Of a DNA stretch of 64,000 nt, positions 26,123-35,668 are shown piece after piece. The translations under genes and the position numbers were made by a program. Positions within the stretch are counted from its first letter, which is position 1. Each line of letters begins with the position of its first letter. The notes beneath the pieces are model-generated. The model saw only the letters and a list, made by a program, of their open reading frames with translations. It made no database searches and was not told where the DNA came from. The DNA is from Shewanella psychrophila (GTDB taxonomy: Bacteria > Pseudomonadota > Gammaproteobacteria > Enterobacterales > Shewanellaceae): positions 5,456,001 through 5,520,000 of the forward strand of contig NZ_CP014782.1 in the NCBI RefSeq assembly GCF_002005305.1, read 5' to 3'.

Positions 26123-26458
26123 ATGTCAGAAGCAGAAAAAGAGACCACAATCTTTCAATTAGCCGATCAGTTTATTGCCCTTGCCAATGAGTTAAGCGCA
26201 AAAGAGCAAGATGTGAGTAAAGTAGGCACTGCAATGCGTTTTGCAGCATCTCGTTTCAATGCTTTCGAAGCATCTCTAAAATCTGCTGATCTGTCTGCAG
26301 AAAGGGATAATGCCATTGAATGGTTTACTAACGAATACAAAGAGATGCTCACAGACAACCTGAATGATCATATTAGTAATCCTCCTATATCTAAAGAGCA
26401 AGAGCCTAAAGATCAAGCGCCAGCTAAAGATGACGCTGTGCAGGTTTTTAATGGGTAG
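26123..26458 (+). CDS. DUF3144 family protein
   Basis: A 111-residue acidic helical protein. Residues 7-85 (FQLADQFIALANELSAKEQDVSKVGTAMRFAASRFNAFEA and on) match the DUF3144 pattern as I remember it. The C-terminal 25 residues are a charged tail (KEQEPKDQAPAKDD). No function is known. It is a single-gene unit with its own terminator. Confidence 0.75.
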   Translation: MSEAEKETTIFQLADQFIALANELSAKEQDVSKVGTAMRFAASRFNAFEASLKSADLSAERDNAIEWFTNEYKEMLTDNLNDHISNPPISKEQEPKDQAPAKDDAVQVFNG

Positions 26459-26472
26459 AGAAGTTTCGAGTT

Positions 26473-26598
26473 CGTAGCTCGTAGCTCGTAGCTCGTAGCT
26501 CGTAGAAAGAATAATGCCATCGTTCAGTGAATCACTGCGATGGCATTTTAATTTTTAAGAGCTAGTTCCTCGTAGCTCGTAGCTCGTAGCTCGTAGCT
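26473..26598. repeat. Heptanucleotide CGTAGCT repeats on both sides of a terminator
   Basis: Four full CGTAGCT units plus a partial one lie at 26473-26505, and four more at 26571-26598. Both arrays read in the same direction and bracket the terminator at 26513-26548. Confidence 0.85.
26513..26548. terminator. Bidirectional terminator
   Basis: AATGCCATCG pairs with CGATGGCATT, and an inner CAGTGA/TCACTG stem extends it. T-rich sequence follows on the plus strand. It serves the DUF3144 gene and perhaps the LysE gene in the other direction. Confidence 0.8.
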
Positions 26599-26604
26599 AA
26601 AAGC

Positions 26605-27219
26605 CTAAATCGTCACTAATACCCTCACCGCTAATAAGATCAATACGACTCCCGATAGCTTGTCTATCAAGGCCGCCTTCTCTCTGAGTCTGGGCAGCAC
26701 TGACTTATGAGAAATCACCATGGCGATAATCGTGTACCAGAGGCCGTCGATAATCAGCGGCGTAAATACGATTAACGACTTTCCCCACAGGCTATCGGCA
26801 GCCATGACGAATTGACTAAACAACGCTAGAAAAAATAGTAAAATCTTAGGGTTAAACAAGGAGATAGCCAGGCCATCTCTAGCGGCTGTGAGTGCGTCCG
26901 TCGATTTCCCCGCCGCAAGTTTATCTGACATGCTCCCCTTAGAACGCAGCGCCTGAACACCCATCCAGGCAAGATATAAGGCGCCTATGATGGCAATACC
27001 GTTAAACACCATGGGCGCTTTTTTAAGTACTACGGCCAGACCTAACAGGGTCACTAATGCATAAACACCGATACCAACCGAATGAGCCCAGGCGCAGATA
27101 ATTCCTTTGCCTCTGCCGCCACCTAAGGTGTGCCTGACCACCATGGCCAGACTCGGGCCTGGCGACATTGCACCTAAACAACAGATGGCCACTAAACTCA
27201 GCCAAGCAGTAAAACTCAT
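26605..27219 (-). CDS. LysE/RhtB-family amino acid exporter
   Basis: A 204-residue inner membrane protein with six predicted helices. The family motif MSPGPSLAMVVRHTLGGGRGKG is at residues 18-39, and SLFNPKILLFFLALFSQFV marks helix 4. Members export amino acids or homoserine lactone-like compounds; the substrate cannot be read from sequence. It lies 48 bp after the S10 peptidase gene on the same strand, so the two may be cotranscribed, which would fit export of amino acids released from peptides. Confidence 0.85.
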   Translation of the reverse strand: MSFTAWLSLVAICCLGAMSPGPSLAMVVRHTLGGGRGKGIICAWAHSVGIGVYALVTLLGLAVVLKKAPMVFNGIAIIGALYLAWMGVQALRSKGSMSDKLAAGKSTDALTAARDGLAISLFNPKILLFFLALFSQFVMAADSLWGKSLIVFTPLIIDGLWYTIIAMVISHKSVLPRLREKAALIDKLSGVVLILLAVRVLVTI

Positions 27220-27266
27220 ACTATTTCCCTAATTATTTATGGTTGCTTCGGCTAACTCTTTAAAAG

Positions 27267-28817
27267 TTAACCCTTAGTGTCGTCACTCTTTCCATGATAG
27301 AAGTGACGAATATCTTTAGCCAGCTGTTTCAATGACTCAGGTTCGATATACATCATATGACCCGCCTTGTAATAAGTCATGGTCACACGAGCGTTATCTA
27401 TGCCGTTATCGGCAAAGGTATTCTCGGTAGCAAAAAAAGGTGTAGCAAAATCGTAGTAGCCATTGGCCACAAAAATTCTAAAGTCCTTATTCTCACGCTG
27501 TGCCTTACCCAAATATGGCGCTACGTTCACATAGTGCATCTGTTTGCCACTGATATTCCAGTTCCAACCACGATTGACATCGATGGACAATACGTTAAAT
27601 GGGCGGGTTATCTTAACATCGAGATCTTGATACAGATACTCGTGAATAGCCGTAGTATAAGCACCATCGATACCATAGCCAGATGGGTCATTATCGCTAC
27701 GCTCACCACCACTGTCATAATCGACGCCGGTAAATCGGCTGTCGAGTCGTCCCACCGTCAAGTCCTGATTTCTGAGTAACTGCTTGGTATAACGGCTGCC
27801 ACTCACGCGCAAATTCACTCTATCCAGATAGTTTTCAGTGAGGCCGGTAAAACGCGCCAACCTTTTACGGACACTGGCATAGGTCGACTCATCTAATCGA
27901 CTACCTTGAAGCAGGGCTAAAGCATAATCGGTGATAGCAAAATCACGAGCCTGTTGCACAAACACTTCTAAACCTAGAGCCTTGTCTTGCTCACTCACTT
28001 TATTATGATAAAAAGCCGTAGCCGCCATAGTCGGTAAGAAACCGATATAAGGTTGGTTATTACCCGGCTGATAACGGGCATGGCTAAAGTCCAGAATCGA
28101 TGAGATCAACATGACACCATTGATTGAGATATCGGTCCAGCCACCTTGCAGCTCATCGACCAGAGCCGCAGCCCTCGCGGTTCCATAACTTTCACCTGCA
28201 AGGTATTTAGGCGAGTTCCAGCGACCATGTTCAATCAACCAGCGGCGCATAAACTCGGCGATGGATTTAGCATCTTCTTTAACTCCCCAGAAATCTTCGC
28301 CCTTATTCTCACCCAGCGCACGGCTAAAACCAGTACCCACGGGATCGATAAACACCAGATCTGATTCATCGAGCATGGAGTATTCATTGGCAACTAAGCT
28401 GTATGGCGCCGCACCGTCATCACTTGCATCGCTAGGAAGTACCACTCTTTGAGGGCCAAATAATCCCATGTGTAACCACAAAGAAGCAGAGCCTGGGCCA
28501 CCATTAAACACGAAAGTCACCGGGCGTTTACGCTTGTCTTTGACCTTAGTGCGTAAATAACTGATAGAGAAGATACTGGCTATGGGATCGCCCTTATCAT
28601 CTTTTAAGATGGTTTCGCCGGCGATGGCTTTGTAACTGATTTTGTCACCATTGAGCTTAATACTGTGCTCTGTGATGACCACTTCGGCCTTAGGCGCAGA
28701 TTTAGCTTCGGTTTTGTTATCATCACTCCCGTTGGCGGTAAATGAAGCCGGCAAACTAAAAACAGGTAATAACATCAGCGCGTATTTTGCTAACTTGAAT
28801 TGATTCAATCCCATCAT
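27267..28817 (-). CDS. S10-family serine carboxypeptidase-like protein, secreted
   Basis: A 516-residue protein with a signal peptide (residues about 7-28). The oxyanion block FNGGPGSASLWLHMG is at 104-118, the nucleophile is S210 in AGESYGTARAAA, NGYYDFATPF carries the Asp region, and the His lies in KAGHMMYIEP near residue 490. S10 enzymes remove C-terminal residues from peptides. It probably acts in the periplasm or outside the cell. The downstream LysE gene is on the same strand. Confidence 0.87.
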   Translation of the reverse strand: MMGLNQFKLAKYALMLLPVFSLPASFTANGSDDNKTEAKSAPKAEVVITEHSIKLNGDKISYKAIAGETILKDDKGDPIASIFSISYLRTKVKDKRKRPVTFVFNGGPGSASLWLHMGLFGPQRVVLPSDASDDGAAPYSLVANEYSMLDESDLVFIDPVGTGFSRALGENKGEDFWGVKEDAKSIAEFMRRWLIEHGRWNSPKYLAGESYGTARAAALVDELQGGWTDISINGVMLISSILDFSHARYQPGNNQPYIGFLPTMAATAFYHNKVSEQDKALGLEVFVQQARDFAITDYALALLQGSRLDESTYASVRKRLARFTGLTENYLDRVNLRVSGSRYTKQLLRNQDLTVGRLDSRFTGVDYDSGGERSDNDPSGYGIDGAYTTAIHEYLYQDLDVKITRPFNVLSIDVNRGWNWNISGKQMHYVNVAPYLGKAQRENKDFRIFVANGYYDFATPFFATENTFADNGIDNARVTMTYYKAGHMMYIEPESLKQLAKDIRHFYHGKSDDTKG

Positions 28818-29063
28818 ATTTCCTTTTTTATTCTTGTTCGTGGATTAGCCTCTAGTCACTCGAGCCCATGTCATCCAGCCCTAACGTTAGAAGCTCTGAA
28901 TAAATCAGTCGAATAGCTTACAAATATTACCTTAAGCGCGCAAAGCTCAATTGCAACAAATCGTTATAGTCTATCTAGTCCCCATTACTCACCGATTGGT
29001 ATTACCCCCTCAAGATTCGCGATGAGTTAGCGTGATAGAAGTTAACGCGAAAGACAGGCATAA
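28818..29063. other. Intergenic spacer
   Basis: About 245 bp upstream of the S10 gene and downstream of the TonB receptor. I see no specific feature apart from the terminator at its right end. Confidence 0.3.
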
Positions 29064-29089
29064 AAAATGGCTGCATAAGCAGCCATTTT
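29064..29089 (-). terminator. Terminator for the TonB receptor gene
   Basis: AAAATGGCTG pairs with CAGCCATTTT, and the minus strand continues into TTTTTT. Confidence 0.8.
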
Positions 29090-29132
29090 AATATTATGAT
29101 GTACTAATAAACCTAACTAATCTAGCTCACCA

Positions 29133-31724
29133 TTAGAAGATATAGTTAACTCGTCCGTAGTAGAAGCCACCGTTGTAATCAAATGGTCCACTTTCGTAAT
29201 AAACGCCACCGAGCTCACCTAAAGTGCCATCTTTTAGCTTTTGAGCTTCTTGATCAAAGATATTGTTCGCACCAACTGAGAAAGTTAAACTTTCGAGAAC
29301 GGCATAGCTAATTTCTAGATCTATGGTCACCGCAGCATCGGCGACTTCTGAGCCCCATTCAGTAGTATCATCAGCATGTGTAGCATAATATTCGCCGAAA
29401 TAATTAGCTCTAAGTGTCGTGCTGAATCTTTCCCAAGACTGACCCCAAGTTAATGTCCCTCTATGAGCCGGAATACCATCTTCTAAACGACGAACCTTTC
29501 CTGCATCTGTCGTGTCAGGATCATACTTATCGACGCTGGTATCAGTCCAACCATAAGCCAAACTCAGATTTGCATCGCCACTCAAAAACTCCGTCTCATA
29601 AGAACCGACAATATCGATACCTTGGGTCGTCGTGTCAAAATCATTGGTATAGAAAGTTACCGCCGAAATAAGTTCAGGATGCTCAACACCCGCAGCCCTT
29701 AGATCATCATAATCTTCCTCTTCTACCGCTATCTGGCTCGACTGTGCGATGCGGCCCGTTACTTCAATATTGTAGTAATCGAGCGTCAGGAAGAAGTTTT
29801 CGTATTCAAATACAGTACCGAATGCATAGCTAACAGACTCCTCTGGATTTAACACTTCACCGCCATAGAATGCTGCAAGGGGGTTAGTTGGCGGAGCGAT
29901 AAAGGTTTGGATCAAATCACCGTTCACAATCGACGTCTGCGTGTTAACAACGTTTTCTTGCCCTACTGTAGGAGCTCTAAAGCCCGTACTGTGAGATGCA
30001 CGAAACGATAAGTAGTCGGTGGCAGAATATTGCGTCGAGATTTTATAATTGAGGGTGTCACCGAAAGTGGAGAAGTCTTCATAGCGCAACGCAGCCCCCA
30101 ACAACCAATCGTCGCTCAGGTAGCCTTCAACATCAGCATAAATACCTATGTTATTACGGGAGTTCTTACCTGCAGCTTCTGGTCCAAAGCCTTTAAAGCC
30201 GTGAGAACCGATATTAAAGCCTTGATCAGCATAAGGTCCGGCAATCCAAGAGGATTCTTCACCTTGTGTGATCTCAAAAGACTCTTCTCGCCACTCAAAA
30301 CCTGTCGCAAAGCTCAGATCTTCAAGCGCACCTATGGTAATGAAGCGTGAAAAGTCGATATTGACAGTTGTTTCTGACTGCTCATAAGCACCAGTTTCAA
30401 AATCTGTAGGAGTATCTAGACCAAGAGATGGGTTCAATGAGTTACGTAAACTGAATGTCGACTTATTATTACCCATTCCAGCACTGGCATCATAGCTCCA
30501 CTCGCCGATATCGCCTTTGATACCGGCGAAGAATGAACTGTCTTCCACAGTACCAGCAAATTGCGGGGTATAACCGCCCGGTCTAATTTGGTTCATGGAA
30601 AAACAGTTAGGGTCTGCGAGCATATCCAGATATGGCTGACTCGTCAGCACATTGCCATCTACGATATTACCGTTTGCATCGGTAACTTTAGGAATAGGCA
30701 CCACGTTACAGCTAGATTGATCACCGTTTAAGGCTCCAACAAGCAAGGTTTCGCCGTCATCAACTGAATATACGTTGCCACGGTTATGAGGATTACGATA
30801 ATAGAAGCCCCCCACAACATCCCTTGATGACAAGTTACCAAACGCATAGAGCTGAGCACTCTCATTAATATCGAAGCCTGTATTTACAAATACGGTGTAA
30901 TCATCTTTAATTTCAGGATTACCCCAGACTTGAGCAGGATCATTAACATCCGTATTTCCCTGTGCAATCAAGTTTGCCGCATCCGGGCGCTGCACACTTC
31001 TACTGGTAGCATCGGCAGTTTTATATTGCGCACTGATATTAACAAAACCACTATCGGTAAGAGGTAAACCGATATTTCCATCAATGGTGGTAGTTGCGCC
31101 ATCACCCTTGTAATACTCCCCCTGACTGACAGTGATTGAGCCACCTTCTGCATCATCTTTTAATACAAAATTCATCACACCGGCAATCGCATCAGAACCA
31201 TATTGGGCTGATGCACCATCTCTTAATACTTCAACTTGCTTTAAAGCGACACCAGGAATGACCGAAATATCGGGGCCCTGAGCACCATCGTTAATACCAC
31301 CGCCTTGGAAAGCAATGACTGAAGCACGGTGACGACGCTTACCATTAACCAATACTAAGGTGCTATCTGAAGGTAATCCCCTAAGGTTAACTGGGCGAAC
31401 CAGAGTAGCCGCATCACTAATAGGCTGAGCTCTGGAGTTAAAAGATGGCACAGAAGTCACCAACATATCAATCATGTCAGTCGAACCATTTTTTCTTAAA
31501 TCTTCACTATCTATAATGTCGATTGGCACCGGAGACTCACCTACTGAGCGTGGCGCGGAGCGTGAGCCTATGACTGCAATCTTCTCTACATTTTCTAGTT
31601 TTTCTTGTTCCTCTGCAGCTAATACTTGTGTACTGGCAAAGGACCCTGCTAGCGCTATCGAGATGGCTAAGCTCAATGAGCTTATCCCGAATTTATTATT
31701 ATTACTCATGGTCATTATTCTCAT
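29133..31724 (-). CDS. TonB-dependent outer membrane receptor
   Basis: An 863-residue receptor with a signal peptide (about residues 14-36), a TonB box-like segment near KIAVIGSRSAPRS, a plug domain (DLRKNGSTDMIDMLVTSVPSF; VNLRGLPSDSTLVLVNGKRRHR; VLRDGASAQYGSDAIAGVMNFVLK) and a 22-strand barrel ending in YGRVNYIF with terminal Phe. The plug resembles the large family of receptors that import organic substrates rather than siderophores; the ligand is unknown. The start could be any of three Met codons within the first six residues. It is divergent from the sigma-54 regulator. Confidence 0.9.
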   Translation of the reverse strand: MRIMTMSNNNKFGISSLSLAISIALAGSFASTQVLAAEEQEKLENVEKIAVIGSRSAPRSVGESPVPIDIIDSEDLRKNGSTDMIDMLVTSVPSFNSRAQPISDAATLVRPVNLRGLPSDSTLVLVNGKRRHRASVIAFQGGGINDGAQGPDISVIPGVALKQVEVLRDGASAQYGSDAIAGVMNFVLKDDAEGGSITVSQGEYYKGDGATTTIDGNIGLPLTDSGFVNISAQYKTADATSRSVQRPDAANLIAQGNTDVNDPAQVWGNPEIKDDYTVFVNTGFDINESAQLYAFGNLSSRDVVGGFYYRNPHNRGNVYSVDDGETLLVGALNGDQSSCNVVPIPKVTDANGNIVDGNVLTSQPYLDMLADPNCFSMNQIRPGGYTPQFAGTVEDSSFFAGIKGDIGEWSYDASAGMGNNKSTFSLRNSLNPSLGLDTPTDFETGAYEQSETTVNIDFSRFITIGALEDLSFATGFEWREESFEITQGEESSWIAGPYADQGFNIGSHGFKGFGPEAAGKNSRNNIGIYADVEGYLSDDWLLGAALRYEDFSTFGDTLNYKISTQYSATDYLSFRASHSTGFRAPTVGQENVVNTQTSIVNGDLIQTFIAPPTNPLAAFYGGEVLNPEESVSYAFGTVFEYENFFLTLDYYNIEVTGRIAQSSQIAVEEEDYDDLRAAGVEHPELISAVTFYTNDFDTTTQGIDIVGSYETEFLSGDANLSLAYGWTDTSVDKYDPDTTDAGKVRRLEDGIPAHRGTLTWGQSWERFSTTLRANYFGEYYATHADDTTEWGSEVADAAVTIDLEISYAVLESLTFSVGANNIFDQEAQKLKDGTLGELGGVYYESGPFDYNGGFYYGRVNYIF

Positions 31725-32179
31725 TTAATTATTATATTTTCACTGTTAATTTTTACTTCATACCCCTGTACAAATATCACTCTAATATGAAGCAAAAACT
31801 ACATCCCCCAGTCAGAATGATAAACATCCCAGCACTTTTTTATAACAAATAAGAAACAATTTCCAATGTTAATTTATTAAACTCTAAAGTTAATCTTTGT
31901 GTTTATGCAAAAAATTCGCTAATTACGCGTTATTATCCGCATCTAAATGAATAAAAAATCTAAACTTAATTTCATACTTACGTTTTAAACATGAAAATAA
32001 AAAACAATTGATTAACAACCCCCACGTCGACACCATGTGATTTAGGCTGTGAGATTAAAGCCGAAAATCTTTCCAGATAAAGAGTCAATCTCTCGAATAG
32101 CCATAATCATGCTAATCGATCTATAATTACTTTGACGATATATCGCGCTTTTCAAATTTAACAATACAATGGTTCATAA
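31725..32179. other. Divergent region, TonB receptor and sigma-54 regulator
   Basis: A 455-bp AT-rich gap. It contains one CGATATATCG palindrome (32136-32145), 35 bp before the regulator start. A longer AT-rich part (31725-32000) probably holds the receptor promoter. Confidence 0.45.
32136..32145. promoter_or_regulatory. CGATATATCG palindrome upstream of the sigma-54 regulator
   Basis: A perfect 10-bp palindrome. Two more copies, 17 bp apart, lie upstream of ccoG, just beyond the regulator gene. This pattern suggests an operator bound by the regulator itself, with autoregulation. Confidence 0.6.
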
Positions 32180-33658
32180 ATGACTAAATATGGCGATGAA
32201 ATGCCTAGTTCTACTCAGCTTAGTATCGATAGCCATACAGATTTTTTGCCGGAAAATAAACTGCTGCTCAACGCAGTCGGTGAAGGCATATACGGTTTCG
32301 ATCTTAAGGGAAATGCCGTGTTCATTAACCCTGCCGCCGAGAGAATGACTGGCTGGATGAATGAAGAGTTATTGGGACGTAATATCCATAATTGCCATCA
32401 CCATAGTCATGCCGATGGCAGCGACTACCCTCAAGAAGATTGCCCTATTTACAATACCTTGCACGATGGTATCGCTCGAGAAACGAGCCAGGATGTGTTT
32501 TGGCGTAAAGATGGCAGCAGCTTTCCGGTTCATTACACCTCTACCCCAGTCTATAAAGATGGTGTGCTGATCGGTGTAGTCGCGATATTTCGTGACATTA
32601 GTATCCAGAAGCAAACTGAGCACTCTTTAAGGCAAGCCTTAGAGCAAGTTCAGGCTCTGTCGGAGAAACTCACCAATGAAAATCACTACCTGCTGGCCGA
32701 GCTTGCCGATAGAACCGGAGATGTCGGTATATCCGGAGAGAGCCAGATCATCCAACAGATGATCCGTCAGATCAAACTGGTCGCCAATACCAAGAGTACT
32801 GTGCTTATCTGTGGTGAAAATGGCACGGGTAAGGAGTTGGTAGCACGCAACCTGCATAGACTCAGCGATCGTAGTGACAAACCCATGGTGAGCGTTAACT
32901 GCGCCGCATTCTCGGCTTCACTGCTAGAAAGTGAGCTGTTTGGCCATGAAAAAGGAGCTTTCACCGGTGCAACCAGCCGTCGAAAGGGCCGTTTCGAACT
33001 CGCCAATAACGGCACCCTATTTCTCGATGAAGTCGCCGAATTGAGTCTGGAGGCTCAGTCTAAGTTACTCAGAGTCATACAAGAACAGGAATTTGAACGG
33101 GTTGGCAGCAGCGAAACCATCAAAGTCGACATCAGATTGGTCGCCGCCACACACCATGATCTGCTTAAACGTGTAGAGTCTGGCTTATTCAGAATGGATC
33201 TCTATTATCGTCTCAATGTCTTCCCCATTAAGGTTCCTCCTCTGAGAGAGCGTCCGGACGATATCCCACAGTTAATCAGTCATATCGTCACAGATTTGAA
33301 TAGAAAACTCGGTAAAAAAATCAAAGGTGTCAGTAAACAAGGTCTCAAAAATCTGATGGCTTATTCTTGGCCAGGTAATGTCAGGGAATTACAGAACGTA
33401 CTGGAGAGATTCAGTATTCTGAGCCACAGCCCGATTCTGCAGATCCCCAAGATAACCTCCCAAGAGCCTGAAAACCGAGTCAAATATGGTAAGACCTTAG
33501 ATCAAGTCGAAGCCGAGCATATCAGGCTAACACTGCAACAGCTTAACTGGCGGATCTCCGGTCCCAAAGGCGCCGCGGCGGTACTGGGTCTGCCTCCGAG
33601 TACATTGAGATCCCGTATGCAGAAGCTCAGCATAATACGCGGAGCGGAGCAAAGCTAA
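32180..33658 (+). CDS. PAS-domain sigma-54-dependent activator
   Basis: A 492-residue bacterial enhancer-binding protein. A PAS domain is at about residues 24-140 (LLNAVGEGIYGFDLKGNAVF; ERMTGW). The AAA+ domain has Walker A GENGTGKE at 212-219, the sigma-54 contact loop GAFTGA at 259-264, LFLDEVAELS as Walker B and an arginine-finger region. A Fis-type helix-turn-helix ends the protein (AAAVLGLPPSTLRSRMQKL). The HH motifs within the PAS region (CHHHSHADG) could bind metal or heme. A -24/-12 promoter and paired palindromes stand before the next gene, ccoG, which is the likely target. Confidence 0.93.
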   Translation: MTKYGDEMPSSTQLSIDSHTDFLPENKLLLNAVGEGIYGFDLKGNAVFINPAAERMTGWMNEELLGRNIHNCHHHSHADGSDYPQEDCPIYNTLHDGIARETSQDVFWRKDGSSFPVHYTSTPVYKDGVLIGVVAIFRDISIQKQTEHSLRQALEQVQALSEKLTNENHYLLAELADRTGDVGISGESQIIQQMIRQIKLVANTKSTVLICGENGTGKELVARNLHRLSDRSDKPMVSVNCAAFSASLLESELFGHEKGAFTGATSRRKGRFELANNGTLFLDEVAELSLEAQSKLLRVIQEQEFERVGSSETIKVDIRLVAATHHDLLKRVESGLFRMDLYYRLNVFPIKVPPLRERPDDIPQLISHIVTDLNRKLGKKIKGVSKQGLKNLMAYSWPGNVRELQNVLERFSILSHSPILQIPKITSQEPENRVKYGKTLDQVEAEHIRLTLQQLNWRISGPKGAAAVLGLPPSTLRSRMQKLSIIRGAEQS

Positions 33659-33727
33659 ATCTCTAGGGCTTACCTCAAAAGTACATTGAGAGCCAGCTCA
33701 CATCGAATATCCAACTGTATTATTGTT

Positions 33728-33754
33728 CGATATATCGTGATAACGCGATATATC
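33728..33754. promoter_or_regulatory. Paired CGATATATCG sites (upstream activating sequence)
   Basis: CGATATATCG occurs at 33728-33737 and 33745-33754, both followed by TGAT. They lie 67-93 bp upstream of the -24 element of ccoG, a usual distance for enhancer sites of sigma-54 activators. Confidence 0.68.
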
Positions 33755-33820
33755 GTGATCCGGATAATTTATCAGTAAATATAAACAATTATTTTTCAGA
33801 TACTTATAGACATTTATTTC

Positions 33821-33836
33821 TGGCCTTACTCTTGCT
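33821..33836 (+). promoter_or_regulatory. Sigma-54 (-24/-12) promoter of ccoG
   Basis: TGGCCTTACTCTTGCT fits the TGGC-N7-TTGC consensus exactly. The start codon follows about 30 bp after the -12 GC. Confidence 0.8.
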
Positions 33837-33865
33837 TTATCAACAGCACTTTATGTGAGAGTAAG

Positions 33866-35377
33866 TTGTCGGAACCAAACATGAAAAACAGTAATCATTC
33901 ACCTTCTATAGATCCAATATCAATAAAGGCTGTAGCCGGAGTGCAAATATCTCCCTCCCCGGCTAAGACCAGCCAAAGCATCCCTATCAAACAGATCCCA
34001 GTGGGTCCAAAACCTGTAAATAATAAGATCCATATCAGGGAACAGAAAGGTTATTTTCAACGACTAAGAACTAGCCTAAATAGCCTGCTTATCGCCGCAT
34101 TTTTCTTACTGCCTTTAATTCAGTACCAAGGCCGGCAAGCCGTGTTATTCGATCTCAATGAACAACAGTTTTACTTTTTTGGTACCACACTCTGGCCACA
34201 GGATTTTCCCCTTCTAGCCTGGATTTTCATAACGGCGGCATTTTTGCTGTTTTTTATCACCGCTTTTCTCGGGCGAGTCTGGTGTGGATATCTCTGCCCA
34301 CAAACAGCCTGGACGTTTATCTTTGTGTGGATAGAAAACCGTATCGAAGGCGGTCACAATAAGCGCCGGATTTTGGACAAGAGCCCTTGGAACCGAGACA
34401 AGATAATCAAACGCACCAGTAAGCATTTGCTTTGGGGGCTGATAGCCCTGCTCACTGGCAGCGGTTTTATCGCTTATTTTGTCCCAGCCACCAGCGTCTA
34501 CCCACAGATATTCGGCTTCACTGCCAGCCCCATGCTCACAGCCTGGGTATGGTTTTTTGCCATCTGTACCTACATTAATGCCGCCTGGATGCGAGAGATG
34601 GTGTGCCTGCACTTGTGCCCCTATGCCAGATTTCAATCGGCTATGTTTGACGCTAATACGATCACAGTAGCCTATGAACCCAGTCGCGGTGAGTCCCGTG
34701 GGCCGAGAAAGCGCAAACAAGCCACCGAGCTGGGTGATTGTGTCGACTGTAACTTGTGTGTCGATGTCTGCCCCACAGGAATAGACATACGTAACGGCCT
34801 GCAATATGAGTGCATCAACTGTGGCGCCTGTGTCGATGCCTGTAACCAGACCATGGACAAATTTGGCTATGCACCCAATCTCATCGGCTATCGCAGCGAA
34901 AATCATCTAAAAGGCCAGAGCAACAAGCCTCTGACTTCACTAAAATTTCTAGGCTATGGCATAGCGACCATGGTTATGCTCTCGGTAATTTGTATGGATA
35001 TTTACCTGAAAAAAGATATTCAACTCAACGTGATTAGAGACAGGCAGAGCCTATACCGTGAAACACTCGATGATAAAATCGAAAACAGCTACACCCTCAA
35101 GGTCCGCAACAAGACCCAGAGTGAAAAACACTATCGTTTGTCTCTGTCAGGTGACAGACCTTACAGTCTGCAAAAAAACGTTGATCTCAAGATCAAGGCG
35201 GGTGAGCAACTCACCTATCCTATCACTGTGTATAGTCAGGCTAACGGAGCCATAGACAAGGGCACTCCTGATGTACATCAAGTGAAAGCCGGGATGGCCA
35301 GGATCGTGTTTCAACTCAGAGATACCCAAGATCCCAGCAATCAGATATCTCAGGATTCTAATTTCTTCACTCCATAA
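33866..35377 (+). CDS. ccoG: Cytochrome c oxidase accessory protein CcoG (FixG/RdxA)
   Basis: CcoG is an inner membrane iron-sulfur protein that reduces copper for assembly of the cbb3 oxidase. The 503-residue protein has N-terminal helices, GRVWCGYLCPQTAWTFIFVW, then two 4Fe-4S motifs: C292-x2-C295-x2-C298-x3-C302 and C316-x2-C319-x2-C322-x3-C326, and a C-terminal Ig-like FixG domain. The start is TTG 33866 or ATG 33881. No ccoNOPQ genes are adjacent. Control by sigma-54 and a PAS-domain activator is unusual, as ccoG normally belongs to an FNR-controlled operon, so this may be a second copy with a special role. Confidence 0.93.
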   Translation: MSEPNMKNSNHSPSIDPISIKAVAGVQISPSPAKTSQSIPIKQIPVGPKPVNNKIHIREQKGYFQRLRTSLNSLLIAAFFLLPLIQYQGRQAVLFDLNEQQFYFFGTTLWPQDFPLLAWIFITAAFLLFFITAFLGRVWCGYLCPQTAWTFIFVWIENRIEGGHNKRRILDKSPWNRDKIIKRTSKHLLWGLIALLTGSGFIAYFVPATSVYPQIFGFTASPMLTAWVWFFAICTYINAAWMREMVCLHLCPYARFQSAMFDANTITVAYEPSRGESRGPRKRKQATELGDCVDCNLCVDVCPTGIDIRNGLQYECINCGACVDACNQTMDKFGYAPNLIGYRSENHLKGQSNKPLTSLKFLGYGIATMVMLSVICMDIYLKKDIQLNVIRDRQSLYRETLDDKIENSYTLKVRNKTQSEKHYRLSLSGDRPYSLQKNVDLKIKAGEQLTYPITVYSQANGAIDKGTPDVHQVKAGMARIVFQLRDTQDPSNQISQDSNFFTP

Positions 35378-35668
35378 AACCAGTTAGAAACTTAACTAAA
35401 AGCCAAACTAACATTAACAAATCATCCGCTTGCCAAATATGCCAGCGGGTGCCTTCCCGCCTAAACCCCGCGCTATCAAACTAACATAGAGCTATAACTC
35501 TAAAGTTAACATGCTGTTAGACCAAGTTAGAAATGTGATCGGTTTCACATTTTTTGTTGACCTAATGCCATTTTTAGCACTAATCTAAACACCTGTTTGA
35601 TTTTTGAAGCTGTCAGGGTTAACCCATCATACCCAGCAGCATTCGCTTAATTCATAAGGGCTCAACCT
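35378..35668. other. fadD upstream region
   Basis: A gap of 290 bp with a CRP-like site at 35531-35552 and a hairpin-like GCTTGCCAAATATGCCAGCGGG segment region near 35428 that may end the ccoG transcript weakly. No other feature is visible. Confidence 0.4.
35531..35552. promoter_or_regulatory. CRP-type binding site upstream of fadD
   Basis: TGTGA-N6-TCACA (35534-35549) is a perfect match to both CRP half-sites and is set in A/T flanks, AAA before and TTTT after. It lies about 120 bp before the start codon, so cAMP-CRP control of fatty acid activation is likely. Confidence 0.78.
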
